Positions 17,754 to 27,869 of a stretch of 64,000 nt of DNA are shown piece after piece. The notes beneath the pieces are model-generated. The model was not told the origin of the DNA, did no database searches, and saw nothing but the letters and a program-made list of their open reading frames with translations. Positions within the stretch are counted from its first letter, which is position 1. Each line of letters begins with the position of its first letter. The position numbers were made by a program, and so were the translations under genes. Location of the stretch: contig CALLAC010000017.1 in the NCBI GenBank assembly GCA_938002655.1, positions 124,001 to 188,000 on the forward strand. Direction: 5' to 3'. The stretch is from an uncultured Cytophagales bacterium (lineage in GTDB: Bacteria; Bacteroidota; Bacteroidia; Cytophagales; Thermonemataceae).

Positions 17754-17894
17754 TAACAAAACCTTTTCTTATGAAAATTTTCCATCATAATACATCAGAA
17801 AGAAGTCAGACAACTTTTTTCTTTTGTCTTCGTTTTTGAAATAAGTTTTTTAGTGGCAAAATTTGGCTAAATTGCGATTCTAAAACCAACGAAA

Positions 17895-19964
17895 ATGGAA
17901 AAAAGTAGCTTTATTTTTCCGCATTCACCAGTGTGGACATTAGTATGTGTGCTGTCAGGCCTTGTGTATGCAGGTGTTTTGTACTACAAAGAAGATTTTT
18001 TTGAGTCTAAAATTCGTTATTTTCTAGCTTTTTTACGTTTTGTAGCGGTATCAGTAATTGCCTTTTTGCTTTTAGCACCTGTGATTCGTACTGTTCGCAA
18101 TGATAGAGAAAAGCCAATTGTAGCTTTGGCTTTGGATAATTCGCTTTCGGTAGCTCTTATCGAAGATAGTACCCAACGCCAAAAATGGCTTTCTGCCTTG
18201 CAAAAAATGCAAAAAAATTTAGAAAACGAAGGTTTTGAAACATCTTTACACACTTTTGACGAAAACGCAGAATGGCAAAACCTAAAATTTAAGGCACAAA
18301 GCAGTAATTTGGGCAAATTGCTTGAAAACATAGCTACCGCCTATGAAAACCGTAATTTGGACAAGGTAGTACTTGTTTCAGATGGTATACATAATCAAGG
18401 TACTTCACCTGAATTCTTAAATTTTCGCTTTCCTGTGTATGCAGTAGGAGTAGGAGATACCATACCCCGCAAAGATTTAGCTGTGCAAGCAGTTTTTTTC
18501 AATAAAATTGCCTATTTGGGCAATAAATTCCCGATTGTAGCAGAAATTAAAAATAGCGGCTTTGAGGAAAGAAATGTAGTAGTTTCACTTTTGCAAAATG
18601 GAAACACTATTGCTTCGCAAAATATCCGTTTACAAAAAGATAATATCAGTGAAGTAGATTTTTTGGTACAAGCAAATCAGAAGGGCATTCAACGATATAC
18701 AGTGGCTGTAGAAGTTTTAGAAGGCGAATACAATCGTAATAACCAACGCGATGCCCTCGTAGAAGTAATTGATGGCAAAGAAAAAATTTTACTTCTCGCC
18801 TCTTGTCCTCACCCCGATATCAAGGCTTTGCGAAGTATTATTGAAAAAAACGACAACTACACCTTCGAGGTGGTTGTGGCAGGAGTTCAGCAACCCAAAG
18901 AGCCCAACTACGACCTCATCATTGCCTACCAAGTACCCGACTATTCGGGAGCAGTGAATAGCATTTTAGAAAACTATCAGAAAAAAGGTACGCCCATTTT
19001 CTATATTCTGGGGGCAAACTCCGACTTGAACAAATTTTCGCAGAATAATCCTGTGCTAACCTTGCGAGGGCGTTCAGCAGATATAGACGAGATTTTCCCT
19101 TATTTCAACGCAACCTTTGCCAAATTTAATTTTGATAGTGAAAAATTACGTTTGCTTGCCAAAATGCCCCCTCTACAAGTACCTTATGGCGAATATAGCC
19201 TCAAAACGGGGGCAGAGGTGCTTTTGTTTCAGATGCTCGGCAGGCTTCAAACACAAAAACCTTTGCTGGCTTTGCAAATGAACAAGCAAAACAAATCGGC
19301 GGTACTGGCAGGCGAAGGCTTGTGGCAATGGCGTTTGGCAGAATACGAACTCACTGACCGCAACGAAGTAGTTGATGATATTATTCTGAAAGTAGTGCAG
19401 TTCCTTTCGTCCAAAGAAGATAAACGCAAACTTCGTATTTATACCACCCAAAACGAATATCTGGACTACGAAACCATTGTGTTTGAAGCAGAAGCCTACA
19501 ATGAACTCTATGAAAAAATTGCTGATGTAAAAGTAAGTTTGAGTTTGCAAGACGAAAAAGGAAAACTCTACAATTACACTTTTACCATTACAGGCGGTAT
19601 TACTAAATTTGAAATCAACAATTTACCAAAAGGTATCTACAAATACACAGCTACTGCCGATGTGCTAGGCAAAACGGAAAAAGCCTCAGGCGAATTTATG
19701 GTCAAAGATTTACAGCTAGAAACGCTCACTACCACTGCCGATTTTGATTTGTTGCGAAAAGTAGCTCAAAACTCACAAGGTAAGTTTTTCAAAATCAGTG
19801 AGCTAGAAAGTTTGGAAAAAGATATTTTGCAAAATAAAAAACCCGATTTACTACACTCATCAGAGGAGCATTTGGAAATCATACATCTGAAATGGCTCTT
19901 TTTCTTGATTTTGGCTCTTTTGAGTGTAGAATGGTTTGTAAGAAAGTTTTTGGGGAGTTATTGA
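17895..19964 (+). CDS. VWA-like membrane protein
   Basis: A 689-residue membrane protein. Two membrane segments lie near residues 15-30 and 40-62, and a third close to the C-terminus (LKWLFFLILALLSVEWFV). Between them, IVALALDNSLSVAL resembles the MIDAS entry of a von Willebrand A domain (DxSxS is altered to DNSLS), followed by VVLVSDGIHNQG, the usual second MIDAS strand. A later part (ILLLASCPHPDIKAL) looks like the class I glutamine-amidotransferase-type fold often joined to such proteins. The topology suggests a large soluble part outside the cytoplasmic membrane. The NtrC regulator starts 23 bp later. The function is unknown; related VWA proteins sit beside MoxR ATPases, none of which is seen here. 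Confidence 0.75.
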   Translation: MEKSSFIFPHSPVWTLVCVLSGLVYAGVLYYKEDFFESKIRYFLAFLRFVAVSVIAFLLLAPVIRTVRNDREKPIVALALDNSLSVALIEDSTQRQKWLSALQKMQKNLENEGFETSLHTFDENAEWQNLKFKAQSSNLGKLLENIATAYENRNLDKVVLVSDGIHNQGTSPEFLNFRFPVYAVGVGDTIPRKDLAVQAVFFNKIAYLGNKFPIVAEIKNSGFEERNVVVSLLQNGNTIASQNIRLQKDNISEVDFLVQANQKGIQRYTVAVEVLEGEYNRNNQRDALVEVIDGKEKILLLASCPHPDIKALRSIIEKNDNYTFEVVVAGVQQPKEPNYDLIIAYQVPDYSGAVNSILENYQKKGTPIFYILGANSDLNKFSQNNPVLTLRGRSADIDEIFPYFNATFAKFNFDSEKLRLLAKMPPLQVPYGEYSLKTGAEVLLFQMLGRLQTQKPLLALQMNKQNKSAVLAGEGLWQWRLAEYELTDRNEVVDDIILKVVQFLSSKEDKRKLRIYTTQNEYLDYETIVFEAEAYNELYEKIADVKVSLSLQDEKGKLYNYTFTITGGITKFEINNLPKGIYKYTATADVLGKTEKASGEFMVKDLQLETLTTTADFDLLRKVAQNSQGKFFKISELESLEKDILQNKKPDLLHSSEEHLEIIHLKWLFFLILALLSVEWFVRKFLGSY

Positions 19965-19987
19965 GAATATTTCAAATAACTAAAACT

Positions 19988-21349
19988 ATGCGAGTGCTAA
20001 TTGTAGATGATGATGAAGATATTTTGCTTGCGGCAAAAATGTTTCTCAAAAAACATTGCAAGGAAGTAGTAATTGAGAGCAATCCTAAAAAAATTCCTTT
20101 TTTACTCAATCAGGCAAGCTATGACGTCATACTTTTGGATATGAATTTCACCGAAGACACTACTTCGGGCAAAGAAGGCTTTTTTTGGCTAGAAAAAATT
20201 TTAGAGCAGAACCCCAAAGCAGTAGTAGTAATGATTACGGCGTATGGAGATGTAGAAATGGCTGTAAAAGCTCTTAAACTGGGAGCCACCGATTTTGTAC
20301 TGAAACCTTGGCAAAATGAAAAATTGCTTGCTACGGTGCTTTCGGCAGCAAAGCTCAGTAATTCTTACAAAGAGGTAGAAAGTTTGCAAAAAACAAATCA
20401 GCATTTGGTAGAAACATTGAGTGGTGGCGAAATAATCGGAGAAAGTAAAGCCATTCAGCAGGTTTTGGCTATGATTGAAAAAGTTGCCAAAACCGATGCC
20501 AACGTGCTGATTTTAGGCGAAAATGGCACAGGCAAAGAGCTTGTAGCTAAGGCTATTCATCGCCATTCTTTACGAGCCAGAGAAGTTTTCGTAAGTGTAG
20601 ATATGGGAGCTATTAGTGAAAATTTGTTTGAAAGCGAGCTGTTCGGACATAAAAAAGGAGCGTTTACCGATGCCAAAGAAGACCGTACAGGACGCTTCGA
20701 GCTAGCCCAAAAAGGTACACTTTTCCTCGATGAAATCGGCAATTTGCCGCTCACCCATCAGGCAAAGTTATTGGCTGTTCTGCAAAACCGTCAGATTACA
20801 CCTCTTGGAAGTAATAAAGTAATTCCGATAGATATTCGTTTGATTTGTGCCACCAATCTGAACATTCACCAAGCAGTAGCCGAGGGCCATTTCAGGCAAG
20901 ATTTGCTGTATCGTATCAATACCGTAGAAATTCACCTGCCACCTTTGCGAGAACGTACAGGTGATATTCCTATTCTTGCGAAATATTTTCTACAAAAATA
21001 CGCAAAAAAGTATCATCGTCCTATACCCAAATTATCTGCAGAAGCCATTGTTTTTCTTGAAAGTTATCCTTTTCCCGGAAATGTCAGAGAGTTAGAGCAT
21101 GCTTTGGAAAGAGCTCTGATTATGAGCGATAGTGAATTGCTTTCCCCCGATGACTTTCTGTTTCTGAAAACAAACAAAAATCTTTCGAATAATTCTTTTG
21201 CCACTGCCACACTCAATTTAGATGATATTGAAAAGAATATGATACAAAAGGCTTTGGATAAGTACAATGGCAATATTTCTAAAGCCGCCAAAGAACTCGG
21301 ACTTACGCGTGCTTCTCTGTATCGAAGGCTAGAAAAATATGGCCTGTAA
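19988..21349 (+). CDS. Sigma54-dependent response regulator (NtrC family)
   Basis: A 453-residue regulator. The ATG at 19988 begins the receiver domain with acidic residues D7-D9, phosphorylation site D51 (ILLDMNF) and the Lys of VLKPWQ. The AAA+ domain has Walker A GENGTGKE, the sigma54-contact loop GAFTDA (the usual GAFTGA carries Asp here, as is common in this phylum), Walker [10 protein letters not shown], and the arginine-finger region [18 protein letters not shown]. It ends in a Fis-type helix-turn-helix ([18 protein letters not shown]). No histidine kinase lies nearby. It is probably cotranscribed with the VWA protein. Confidence 0.93.
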   Translation: MRVLIVDDDEDILLAAKMFLKKHCKEVVIESNPKKIPFLLNQASYDVILLDMNFTEDTTSGKEGFFWLEKILEQNPKAVVVMITAYGDVEMAVKALKLGATDFVLKPWQNEKLLATVLSAAKLSNSYKEVESLQKTNQHLVETLSGGEIIGESKAIQQVLAMIEKVAKTDANVLILGENGTGKELVAKAIHRHSLRAREVFVSVDMGAISENLFESELFGHKKGAFTDAKEDRTGRFELAQKGTLFLDEIGNLPLTHQAKLLAVLQNRQITPLGSNKVIPIDIRLICATNLNIHQAVAEGHFRQDLLYRINTVEIHLPPLRERTGDIPILAKYFLQKYAKKYHRPIPKLSAEAIVFLESYPFPGNVRELEHALERALIMSDSELLSPDDFLFLKTNKNLSNNSFATATLNLDDIEKNMIQKALDKYNGNISKAAKELGLTRASLYRRLEKYGL

Positions 21350-21394
21350 GCACAAACTTATTTACTTACCAACTTGTTTTATTTCTAAAAAACT

Positions 21395-21907
21395 ATGCAA
21401 ACCAGAGAAACGATTATCAATCGTGTTGCTCAAAGTGGTATAGTTACCATAGACTTAGCCGATTTTTACGAAAAAGGCGAAAGAGTAATCTTTGATGTAG
21501 CTTCTACGCTATACCAGGGGTTAGTCTTGAAAGAAAAAGAGTTCAGACAATTTATCAAAGAACATGATTGGCAAAGCTATGCGGGAAAAAATGTAGCTAT
21601 CATTTGCTCTAGCGATGCAATTGTACCTATGTGGGCATACATGCTTGTGGCTGTGCATTTAGAAGGTATTGCTAATCATTTTATTTTTGGTTCTTTGCAA
21701 GAATTAGAAACAGAGCTTTTCAGAAAAAATCTTGCCAAAATGAACCTTTCCGAATTGGAAGGGAAAAGAGTTGTCATCAAAGGTTGTGGCCAAATCCCTA
21801 TTCCTGCGTATGTGTATGTAGAAGTTGCTCGTTTGCTCAAACCTTTGGTACAGAGTTTGATGTTTGGAGAGCCGTGTAGCACCGTGCCAATTTACAAGAA
21901 AAAGTAA
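21395..21907 (+). CDS. DUF2480 family protein
   Basis: A 170-residue cytoplasmic protein of a family found almost only in Bacteroidota and of unknown function. Typical features are the beginning VAQSGIVTIDLADFY, the central IICSSDAIVPMWAYML and the C-terminal VVIKGCGQIPIPAYVYVEV, with conserved cysteines. Cysteines within strands may suggest a metal or redox role, but this is speculation. It lies 45 bp after the NtrC regulator and 7 bp before the DUF3108 gene. Confidence 0.85.
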   Translation: MQTRETIINRVAQSGIVTIDLADFYEKGERVIFDVASTLYQGLVLKEKEFRQFIKEHDWQSYAGKNVAIICSSDAIVPMWAYMLVAVHLEGIANHFIFGSLQELETELFRKNLAKMNLSELEGKRVVIKGCGQIPIPAYVYVEVARLLKPLVQSLMFGEPCSTVPIYKKK

Positions 21908-21914
21908 AAAAGCG

Positions 21915-22667
21915 ATGAAACCTTGGAACTGGAAATTTTTTTTGTTTGCTTGTATTTTTTTACCGAATTGGGCTGTTTCGCAGTTCAATCCTGCTGGTGA
22001 GGAATGGGTGTATAAAGTAAGCAAAGACGGCAACGAAGCCGCTGAAATTACTTTTCAAACAGACAAGCAATTACAAAATCTCAACAATACCAAATGCTAT
22101 AAAATTACTACCCAAGCACGTATTACAGCCTTTTTGGGCGTTGTAAATGTGAATAATAAAATCACTTCTTGGGTAGAAAATCAGCGATTCAAGGCTCAAA
22201 AGGTGCATATTTATTATGACGACGGCAAAAGCAAAAACAACTATATTGTAGAATGTAAGCCTCAACAGAAGCAAATAGAAGCATACAGCCTTGAAAAACC
22301 TAACGACAAGCGTCTTTTCCCTTGGTTTGCCGATTGTGAAGATGCTTGGAGTGTTTTTTTTCAAATCCGTCAAAAAGATTTTTCCAAACTCAAACCCAAC
22401 GAAACTTTCAGCTACTGCCTAATAGCCGATGAAAATGGAAGCAAAGAAATTGTGTTCAGGTATTTGGGCAAGAAAGAAATGTCTTTGGGCAATAAAACCC
22501 AAGATTGCTACATACTTTCTTGGGTTTTGCCTGCTATTGATGAGGTAGAAACCAATTCTATTCGCATCGCTATTACTGCCGATAAAAACCAAATGCCTGC
22601 CAAAATGTATGTCAAAACGAAAAAAGGCTTTTTTCTTGGCGAGCTAAAAAGTTTTAACAAAAAATAA
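21915..22667 (+). CDS. DUF3108 exported protein
   Basis: A 250-residue exported protein. I begin at the ATG at 21915, where a signal peptide follows (hydrophobic KFFLFACIFLPNWAVSQ). The mature part fits the beta-strand-rich DUF3108 pattern: GEEWVYKVSKDG, then VNNKITSWVENQRFKAQKVHI, then FSYCLIADENG and a final MYVKTKKGFFLGEL. The family is common in Gram-negative bacteria and its job is not settled. It follows DUF2480 closely on the same strand. Confidence 0.75.
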   Translation: MKPWNWKFFLFACIFLPNWAVSQFNPAGEEWVYKVSKDGNEAAEITFQTDKQLQNLNNTKCYKITTQARITAFLGVVNVNNKITSWVENQRFKAQKVHIYYDDGKSKNNYIVECKPQQKQIEAYSLEKPNDKRLFPWFADCEDAWSVFFQIRQKDFSKLKPNETFSYCLIADENGSKEIVFRYLGKKEMSLGNKTQDCYILSWVLPAIDEVETNSIRIAITADKNQMPAKMYVKTKKGFFLGELKSFNKK

Positions 22668-22747
22668 TTTTGGGCATTTTGAAAAGTTTTTTAAATTGCT
22701 CAAATCATTTTTCAAACTTCTGACCCCAAATTCAAGTTTCAAAAACT

Positions 22748-23770
22748 ATGTACTCGCCTTGGATTTTCTTTCTTTTGATGTTTCTGACAGGCAAAGAAGC
22801 AAAAGTCAATGCCATTTTTGAGCGTATGAGCGAAGAGGAGAAAATTGCTCAAATGATAGCTACTGCCACAGGCAAGCTCGGAAAGTCTAAAAAAGAGGTT
22901 TTAGAAATTGTAAAAAAGCATCAGATTGGAGGGATTTTGCTACTCAATGGCAGTAAAGAAGAGTTCAAGCAGTATGTAAAAGAGTTTAATGCTGTCTCAA
23001 AGATTCCTATATTGTACAGTGCCGATGCCGAACCTAGCCTCATCAATGCTAAAATAAAAGGTACAAAAAAGGTAAAGCCCACTGCTCAAATCAAGGATAG
23101 TGCCGAATTGGTACAAATTACAAGCGACATTTGCGATGAACTTTTAGAAATTGGCATTTATCACAATTTTGCTCCTGTTTGTGATGTTTCTACACAAAAC
23201 GAAGCTATTGGTAACCGTAGTTTTGGGAGCGACTCGGCTCGTATTATGAAAATGAGCGAAATTTTTATCAATACTTCTCGCAACAAGGGCATTATGGCTA
23301 CTGCCAAACATTTTCCTGGGCATGGCTTCGTAAAAGGCGATACCCACAAAAAATTAGTCTATATTGACGGTGAAATGCGAGAAATTGGTATCTACAAACA
23401 TCTCATTGCCCAAGATGTTCCTTGTATTATGGTAGGGCATATTGCCGTAAAAAATAATCCGCAATACGATACCCAAGATTTACCTGCTACTTGCTCTCGT
23501 AAAATTGTAACCGATTTGCTTCGCAAAGAATTGGGCTTTCAAGGCATTATTATTACCGATGCAATGAATATGGGGGGCGTAAAAAACGTAAAAAATGCCT
23601 CTTTGGAAGCTATCAAGGCAGGTTGCGATATGGTACTAATGCCCGAAAACGAAGAGCAACTCATCAAAGATATACTCAAACTAATGAAAGAAGATGCACA
23701 ATTCAGAGAGCAGGTGTATGAGTCGGTGAAGCGTATTTTACGCTACAAAGTAGCACTGGGCATTTTGTAG
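22748..23770 (+). CDS. Glycoside hydrolase family 3 protein, NagZ-like
   Basis: A 340-residue beta-N-acetylhexosaminidase-type enzyme. The hallmark KHFPGHGFVKGDTH has the Asp-His pair that acts as acid/base in NagZ, and IIITDAMNMGGV carries the nucleophile Asp. ANAFAPVCDV is replaced by YHNFAPVCDVST, normal for the family. It has only the TIM-barrel domain, like NagZ, which removes GlcNAc from peptidoglycan fragments. The first 20 residues are hydrophobic and may be a weak signal peptide, so it may act in the periplasm. It converges with the DUF5686 gene, with only 6 bp between stops. Confidence 0.85.
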   Translation: MYSPWIFFLLMFLTGKEAKVNAIFERMSEEEKIAQMIATATGKLGKSKKEVLEIVKKHQIGGILLLNGSKEEFKQYVKEFNAVSKIPILYSADAEPSLINAKIKGTKKVKPTAQIKDSAELVQITSDICDELLEIGIYHNFAPVCDVSTQNEAIGNRSFGSDSARIMKMSEIFINTSRNKGIMATAKHFPGHGFVKGDTHKKLVYIDGEMREIGIYKHLIAQDVPCIMVGHIAVKNNPQYDTQDLPATCSRKIVTDLLRKELGFQGIIITDAMNMGGVKNVKNASLEAIKAGCDMVLMPENEEQLIKDILKLMKEDAQFREQVYESVKRILRYKVALGIL

Positions 23771-23776
23771 AGCAAG

Positions 23777-26206
23777 CTAAAATCCTAAACCAAATCGCAA
23801 GCCGCTATTCAGAGGCTTTCCGTCTAAAAAACTCCAAAAATAATCTACTCGCAAGATTTTGAAAATGTGTTCTATGCCTGCACCTATTTCCAGATAGTTG
23901 CCATTGGTTTCAGTGAAAAGATAATTGCAAGTAAAAACTTCTTGGATATGTGTTTTTTTCAGTAAAGGAATGCGATTGAAAAAAAAGCCGTTGAAATGAT
24001 GCTCAAAATGAACTCCTGCATATTGGCGAGCTGTGCTAAAAGCATAATAATCTAAAAGTTGATAAGCCCGAAAACTAGGAAAAGTAAATATTACTTGGTT
24101 AGCATCAAAATGTTGAAAATCTATGAAAGTAAGCGATTTTTTATTCAAAAAATCTCCTACGAAAAGTTTGTAGTAGCCACTTCCTAAAAGTCCTTTTTGG
24201 TAAGTATCTGTAACGCCAAACTCTATTTGGTCAAAATCTACTTGGCTACCCAAAACCGATAAACCTTTATGGTAGATGAGCAAAAAAGTAGGGAAAGGCG
24301 AACGTATACGGATACGAACATCAGGGCGATTGATATAACGCTGTTTAGGGGTATAACGCAATTCTACATTCCACAGAAAAGCAGTACTTTCGCCAAAATC
24401 CGTTTCTGAAAGTTCATTATTCAAGGGGCTATTGGGGGTGTAATCTCTTTGTACTCGTCTTGTCCAACTAAAATTTGTAGTATTTTGAAGCATTTTTCTT
24501 TGGGCATACTCAGCAGAAGTATTTAGCACAACACCATTCAAAATCTCTTTCTGATAGCTTATTTTCCCATACGTCTTTTCATAGAGTTTCATGAAGTTAA
24601 GTTTCTGCCAAAGTGTAGTAGTGGTATTGATAGCAGGCGAAATCACATCAGGATTAAACTGCTCGACAAATTTTCCACCCTCTACGCTCCAACGCTCGAA
24701 ACGCTTAGGATTAGCAAAATAACTTACATTAAGCCTTCCGTAAAACGTCTGACTGCTGAAACCATATCGCAAAGTTGGCGTAATCGAAAGACTGCGATTT
24801 TCTTCAAATTCTTTATTGTAGCCGATTTTTAGATTAGTTACCCAGCCTTCTACGGTGTTGAAAGAAATATCGTTGAGTGGCGAGCCAAAAGAAAGGCTGT
24901 ACTTTTTGTAAGAATTGCGATACGTATAACCAAATAGCAAAGCGTTGATTTTAAATTGATTAGAAACTCTATCAATAGAATCTTTGTAAGTCTTGCTATT
25001 CCGAATAGCTTCCAGGCTATCTTTTTTGCGATAATCTTCGGCTTCTTTCGTAAGCAAAGGAATAGGACGAATAGCTTTCCAAAAGAGGCTATCTTTTTGA
25101 TTGGATTCTTTTTCTACAATTACCCAATCATTACCGAAATGCTTTTGAGGAAATTGAGGGTTGAGCGTGTAGTTTCTGTAAATTTTATTGGTATAACCGC
25201 TCCCCAAAAAACCAAAAAGTTTGAAAGTAAAATTAAAGTTTTGCGAAAATAATACCCATTCGCTATTTTTTTCGGGCTGAGTGTAAACGATTTTCACGCT
25301 TCCTGTTCTGACAAAATCTGCAGGGCGATTTTCGTCAAAACTCAAATCTACGCTATGAATACGCCAAGTGTTTTCGGTAATATAGATGTGCCCTTCCCAG
25401 ACAGGGTCTGTTTTGCGTTTTGGTATTACTTTGATTTTGTTGATGACGTTGCCGTTTTCTTCAAATTGTCCTTCCCATTTATATTCGTAGTACAAGAATG
25501 CAACATTAGAAATAGGGGAAATAAAACCTCTTTCGTAAATACCTTGCCCGACCAGATTTTGATAAAAATTAAAATTCCAAGTTCCTGCCAAATTAAAGGA
25601 ATAGGCTTTGCTATCACCGCTTACCTTAGAAGCTACCACTACCTCTTTGTAGCGTCTTGGGCTTTTCTGATAGCTCACCTGCGATATACTTTCTGAAAGA
25701 TATACTACTCCTGTATCTAGCCCTGCGGTGCTTTCACCAAAAATACGTTCAGGCTTTTTATCTAAACGAAACAAAGTTTTCACATACGCCTCGCACTGAA
25801 AATCAGGACGTTCTTCTAAATATTTTTTTCGGTTTTTTTGGGCATTACGGATAACTTCGTCGGCATAATTTACAAATTTACCTTGTACCGTAATAGCTTC
25901 TATCTCTTGCGTTTCTAGTTCCAAAGAAAAATCAAGGATATAGGTTTTCGCTTCTGTAAAAGTAATTTTCTGCATTTTGCTCTGATAACTTGGAAACTGA
26001 ACAACTACCTCATGTTCGCCCAAAGGAACGGCAAAGCTGTAAAAGCCCAAGGTATTGCTGGTAGTACCAATCGTTGTATTTTTCAGATAAATACTCGCAA
26101 AAGCAAGCGGCTCATTTTTTTCTCCCAAAATTTTACCTTGTAAGATAGCTTTGTTCTGAGCTTTTGCTCCCCAAAAAATGAAAAACGCAAAAACAACTGC
26201 TCTCAT
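23777..26206 (-). CDS. DUF5686 outer-membrane protein with carboxypeptidase-like domain
   Basis: An 809-residue exported protein, started at the ATG at 26206, where the signal peptide MRAVVFAFFIFWGAKAQ begins. Residues of about 20-100 form a carboxypeptidase-regulatory-like domain (ILQGKILGEKNEPLAFASI, GTTSNTLGFYSF) as in the N-terminus of TonB-dependent receptors. The rest is the DUF5686 region, ending in a beta-barrel whose last residues are GLRFGLGF. No TonB plug is present. The family is widespread in Bacteroidota and may handle outer-membrane or surface substrates; no function is proved. Confidence 0.85.
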   Translation of the reverse strand: MRAVVFAFFIFWGAKAQNKAILQGKILGEKNEPLAFASIYLKNTTIGTTSNTLGFYSFAVPLGEHEVVVQFPSYQSKMQKITFTEAKTYILDFSLELETQEIEAITVQGKFVNYADEVIRNAQKNRKKYLEERPDFQCEAYVKTLFRLDKKPERIFGESTAGLDTGVVYLSESISQVSYQKSPRRYKEVVVASKVSGDSKAYSFNLAGTWNFNFYQNLVGQGIYERGFISPISNVAFLYYEYKWEGQFEENGNVINKIKVIPKRKTDPVWEGHIYITENTWRIHSVDLSFDENRPADFVRTGSVKIVYTQPEKNSEWVLFSQNFNFTFKLFGFLGSGYTNKIYRNYTLNPQFPQKHFGNDWVIVEKESNQKDSLFWKAIRPIPLLTKEAEDYRKKDSLEAIRNSKTYKDSIDRVSNQFKINALLFGYTYRNSYKKYSLSFGSPLNDISFNTVEGWVTNLKIGYNKEFEENRSLSITPTLRYGFSSQTFYGRLNVSYFANPKRFERWSVEGGKFVEQFNPDVISPAINTTTTLWQKLNFMKLYEKTYGKISYQKEILNGVVLNTSAEYAQRKMLQNTTNFSWTRRVQRDYTPNSPLNNELSETDFGESTAFLWNVELRYTPKQRYINRPDVRIRIRSPFPTFLLIYHKGLSVLGSQVDFDQIEFGVTDTYQKGLLGSGYYKLFVGDFLNKKSLTFIDFQHFDANQVIFTFPSFRAYQLLDYYAFSTARQYAGVHFEHHFNGFFFNRIPLLKKTHIQEVFTCNYLFTETNGNYLEIGAGIEHIFKILRVDYFWSFLDGKPLNSGLRFGLGF

Positions 26207-26522
26207 AAAGATGATTTCTTTAAAGAACGTGAAAAATAAAAACAAATTGCAGAAACTCGTTTTCTATTTGATGATATTTTTGCCTAACTTTTAACTTCAA
26301 AAAGCATTTTTTAGAAAAATTGGTTTTGTTTTTTTGAATGCTAAATTCTTTTCAAACTTTATCCATTCAGTTTTTTAGTGTATGATACAAATATCGAAAA
26401 CTGAAAGCATAATCATTGAGTATTTGGGAAAAGTACAATCGTTTTTCACAAACAAAATACTTTCAGATAATTTAACAAAAAACTACTTTTGTGTTTTTTA
26501 TTGGCTTTAAACTATGTAAACA
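26207..26522. other. Divergent intergenic region
   Basis: A 316-bp AT-rich gap between divergent genes. It holds a TACTTTTG box for the plus-strand gene at 26484-26491. I could not place the promoter of the DUF5686 gene, and I see no RNA gene. Confidence 0.5.
26484..26491 (+). promoter_or_regulatory. -7 box for the solute-binding-like gene
   Basis: TACTTTTG fits the consensus and gives a start near 26498, 25 nt before the ATG at 26523. No TTTG is seen 19-20 bp upstream. Confidence 0.45.
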
Positions 26523-27380
26523 ATGCTTGAACTCAAAATCGGAGGGGTGCCTGAACATTTTAATTTACCCTGGCGGCTAGCAATTGAAGAAGGTTTGTTT
26601 GAAAAAGAAAATATTTTTTTACAATGGATAGACTATGCAGGTGGGACAGGCTCAATGACCAAAGCCTTGCGAGAAAAAGAACTCGACTTGGCCATTTGCC
26701 TAACCGAAGGAATCATAGCAGATATTGTAGCGGGTAATGGAGCAAAGATTGTCAAAATTTATGTTAAATCGCCACTTACTTGGGGGTTGTATGTAAAAAA
26801 TGATAGCCCTTTACGGCAGACAGCAGATTTAGAAAATAAACGCATTGGTATCAGTCGTTTGGGTTCGGGTTCGCATCTGATGGCTTTCGTAAAAGCTCGT
26901 GAATTAGGTTGGAATACCGAACAAATGCAATTTGTAGCACTCAAAAATTTGCAAGGTATCCGAGTCGGAATTGCCCAAAAGCAAGCCGATTGGTTTATGT
27001 GGGAAAAAGTAATGACACAGCCCTATGTAGATAGTGGCGAATTACGACTTATTGATACTTGTGTTACTCCTTGGTCTTGCTTTGTGCTGGTTGTCAGAGA
27101 AGATACTTTGCAGAAATGCCTATCTGGTATTCAGAAAATAGCTCGCATTATCAACGGCTATGTGAAAGGCTTCAAACAGCGTCCTCATATCGTAGAACTG
27201 CTTGCCGAACGCTACCAGATAGATTTGGAAAATACCGCTCACTGGCTTCATCAGACGCATTGGGCTATAGATAATTTCGTTTCGCCACAAATGATATCAC
27301 AAGTACAACAAACCCTCTTGGAACTTAAAATTATTCAGCAGATAAAACCCTACGAGCAAATTGTGCAAGTTTTAGACTAA
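26523..27380 (+). CDS. Solute-binding-protein-like protein without signal peptide
   Basis: A 285-residue protein with the two-lobe fold of periplasmic binding proteins of the SsuA/THI5-like kind: GGVPEHFNLPWRLAIEEGLF, then GGTGSMTKALREKELDLAICLTEG, LENKRIGISRLGSGSHLMAF, and QKQADWFMWE. It begins directly with the first strand and has no signal peptide or lipobox, and no permease or ATPase gene is near. It may therefore bind its ligand in the cytoplasm, like THI5-type enzymes. Ligand unknown. It lies in line with an acidic unknown protein and a HAMP-GAF protein. Confidence 0.75.
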   Translation: MLELKIGGVPEHFNLPWRLAIEEGLFEKENIFLQWIDYAGGTGSMTKALREKELDLAICLTEGIIADIVAGNGAKIVKIYVKSPLTWGLYVKNDSPLRQTADLENKRIGISRLGSGSHLMAFVKARELGWNTEQMQFVALKNLQGIRVGIAQKQADWFMWEKVMTQPYVDSGELRLIDTCVTPWSCFVLVVREDTLQKCLSGIQKIARIINGYVKGFKQRPHIVELLAERYQIDLENTAHWLHQTHWAIDNFVSPQMISQVQQTLLELKIIQQIKPYEQIVQVLD

Positions 27381-27386
27381 AAGTAC

Positions 27387-27416
27387 TTGTTTTTGAATGA
27401 TTTTTCCGTATTTTTG
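27387..27416 (+). promoter_or_regulatory. Promoter of the acidic unknown gene
   Basis: TTG at 27387-27389 and TATTTTTG at 27409-27416, 19 bp apart. It gives a start near 27423, only 9 nt before the ATG at 27432, and argues against the upstream TTG as a start codon. Confidence 0.6.
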
Positions 27417-27431
27417 TCAAAAATCCTCGAT

Positions 27432-27854
27432 ATGCCGAACCTGACCCAACTCAATGAAGATTTGGCTGAAATCGTAGCCAAACGCATAGAGCTCTCGCAA
27501 ATTAGCTATGACGATACCCGCTACGATAGCGTAGAAGAGGCTGTTCATCAGTTAGAAGATACATTTCTATCTAAGTACGACGATTTTCTGGAAGATGTAC
27601 TGCTAGACATTCACGACGAGTACTGCCCCGAAACAGAAGTGCTCTCACCACTTGCTTATATCGCCCGCAAATATGTACAAACAAACGGAAATTTTGAAAT
27701 CGGAGAAAATCAGGGAGTATGGGTAGAAGTAGATGAAGCCCCCGAAAAAGAAGCTCATTTAGTACTTTTACCCAATCCACTACGAGTAGAACTCACCATC
27801 GGCAACTATAAAAAAATCGTTTGGCAAGCCGAAGTTGATAACTCAACCTCTTAA
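27432..27854 (+). CDS. Acidic protein of unknown function
   Basis: A 140-residue protein that I do not recognise. I use the ATG at 27432; an in-frame TTG at 27387 falls in the promoter. The first half is helical and strongly acidic (EEAVHQLEDTFLSKYDDFLEDVLLDI) around HDEYCPETEVLSPLAYIAR. The second half looks like strands (GVWVEVDEAP, HLVLLPNPLRVELTI). It has no membrane segment. The HAMP-GAF gene begins 15 bp after its stop, so the two are likely cotranscribed and may work together. Confidence 0.6.
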   Translation: MPNLTQLNEDLAEIVAKRIELSQISYDDTRYDSVEEAVHQLEDTFLSKYDDFLEDVLLDIHDEYCPETEVLSPLAYIARKYVQTNGNFEIGENQGVWVEVDEAPEKEAHLVLLPNPLRVELTIGNYKKIVWQAEVDNSTS

Positions 27855-27869
27855 ATACTTAAACACCCT

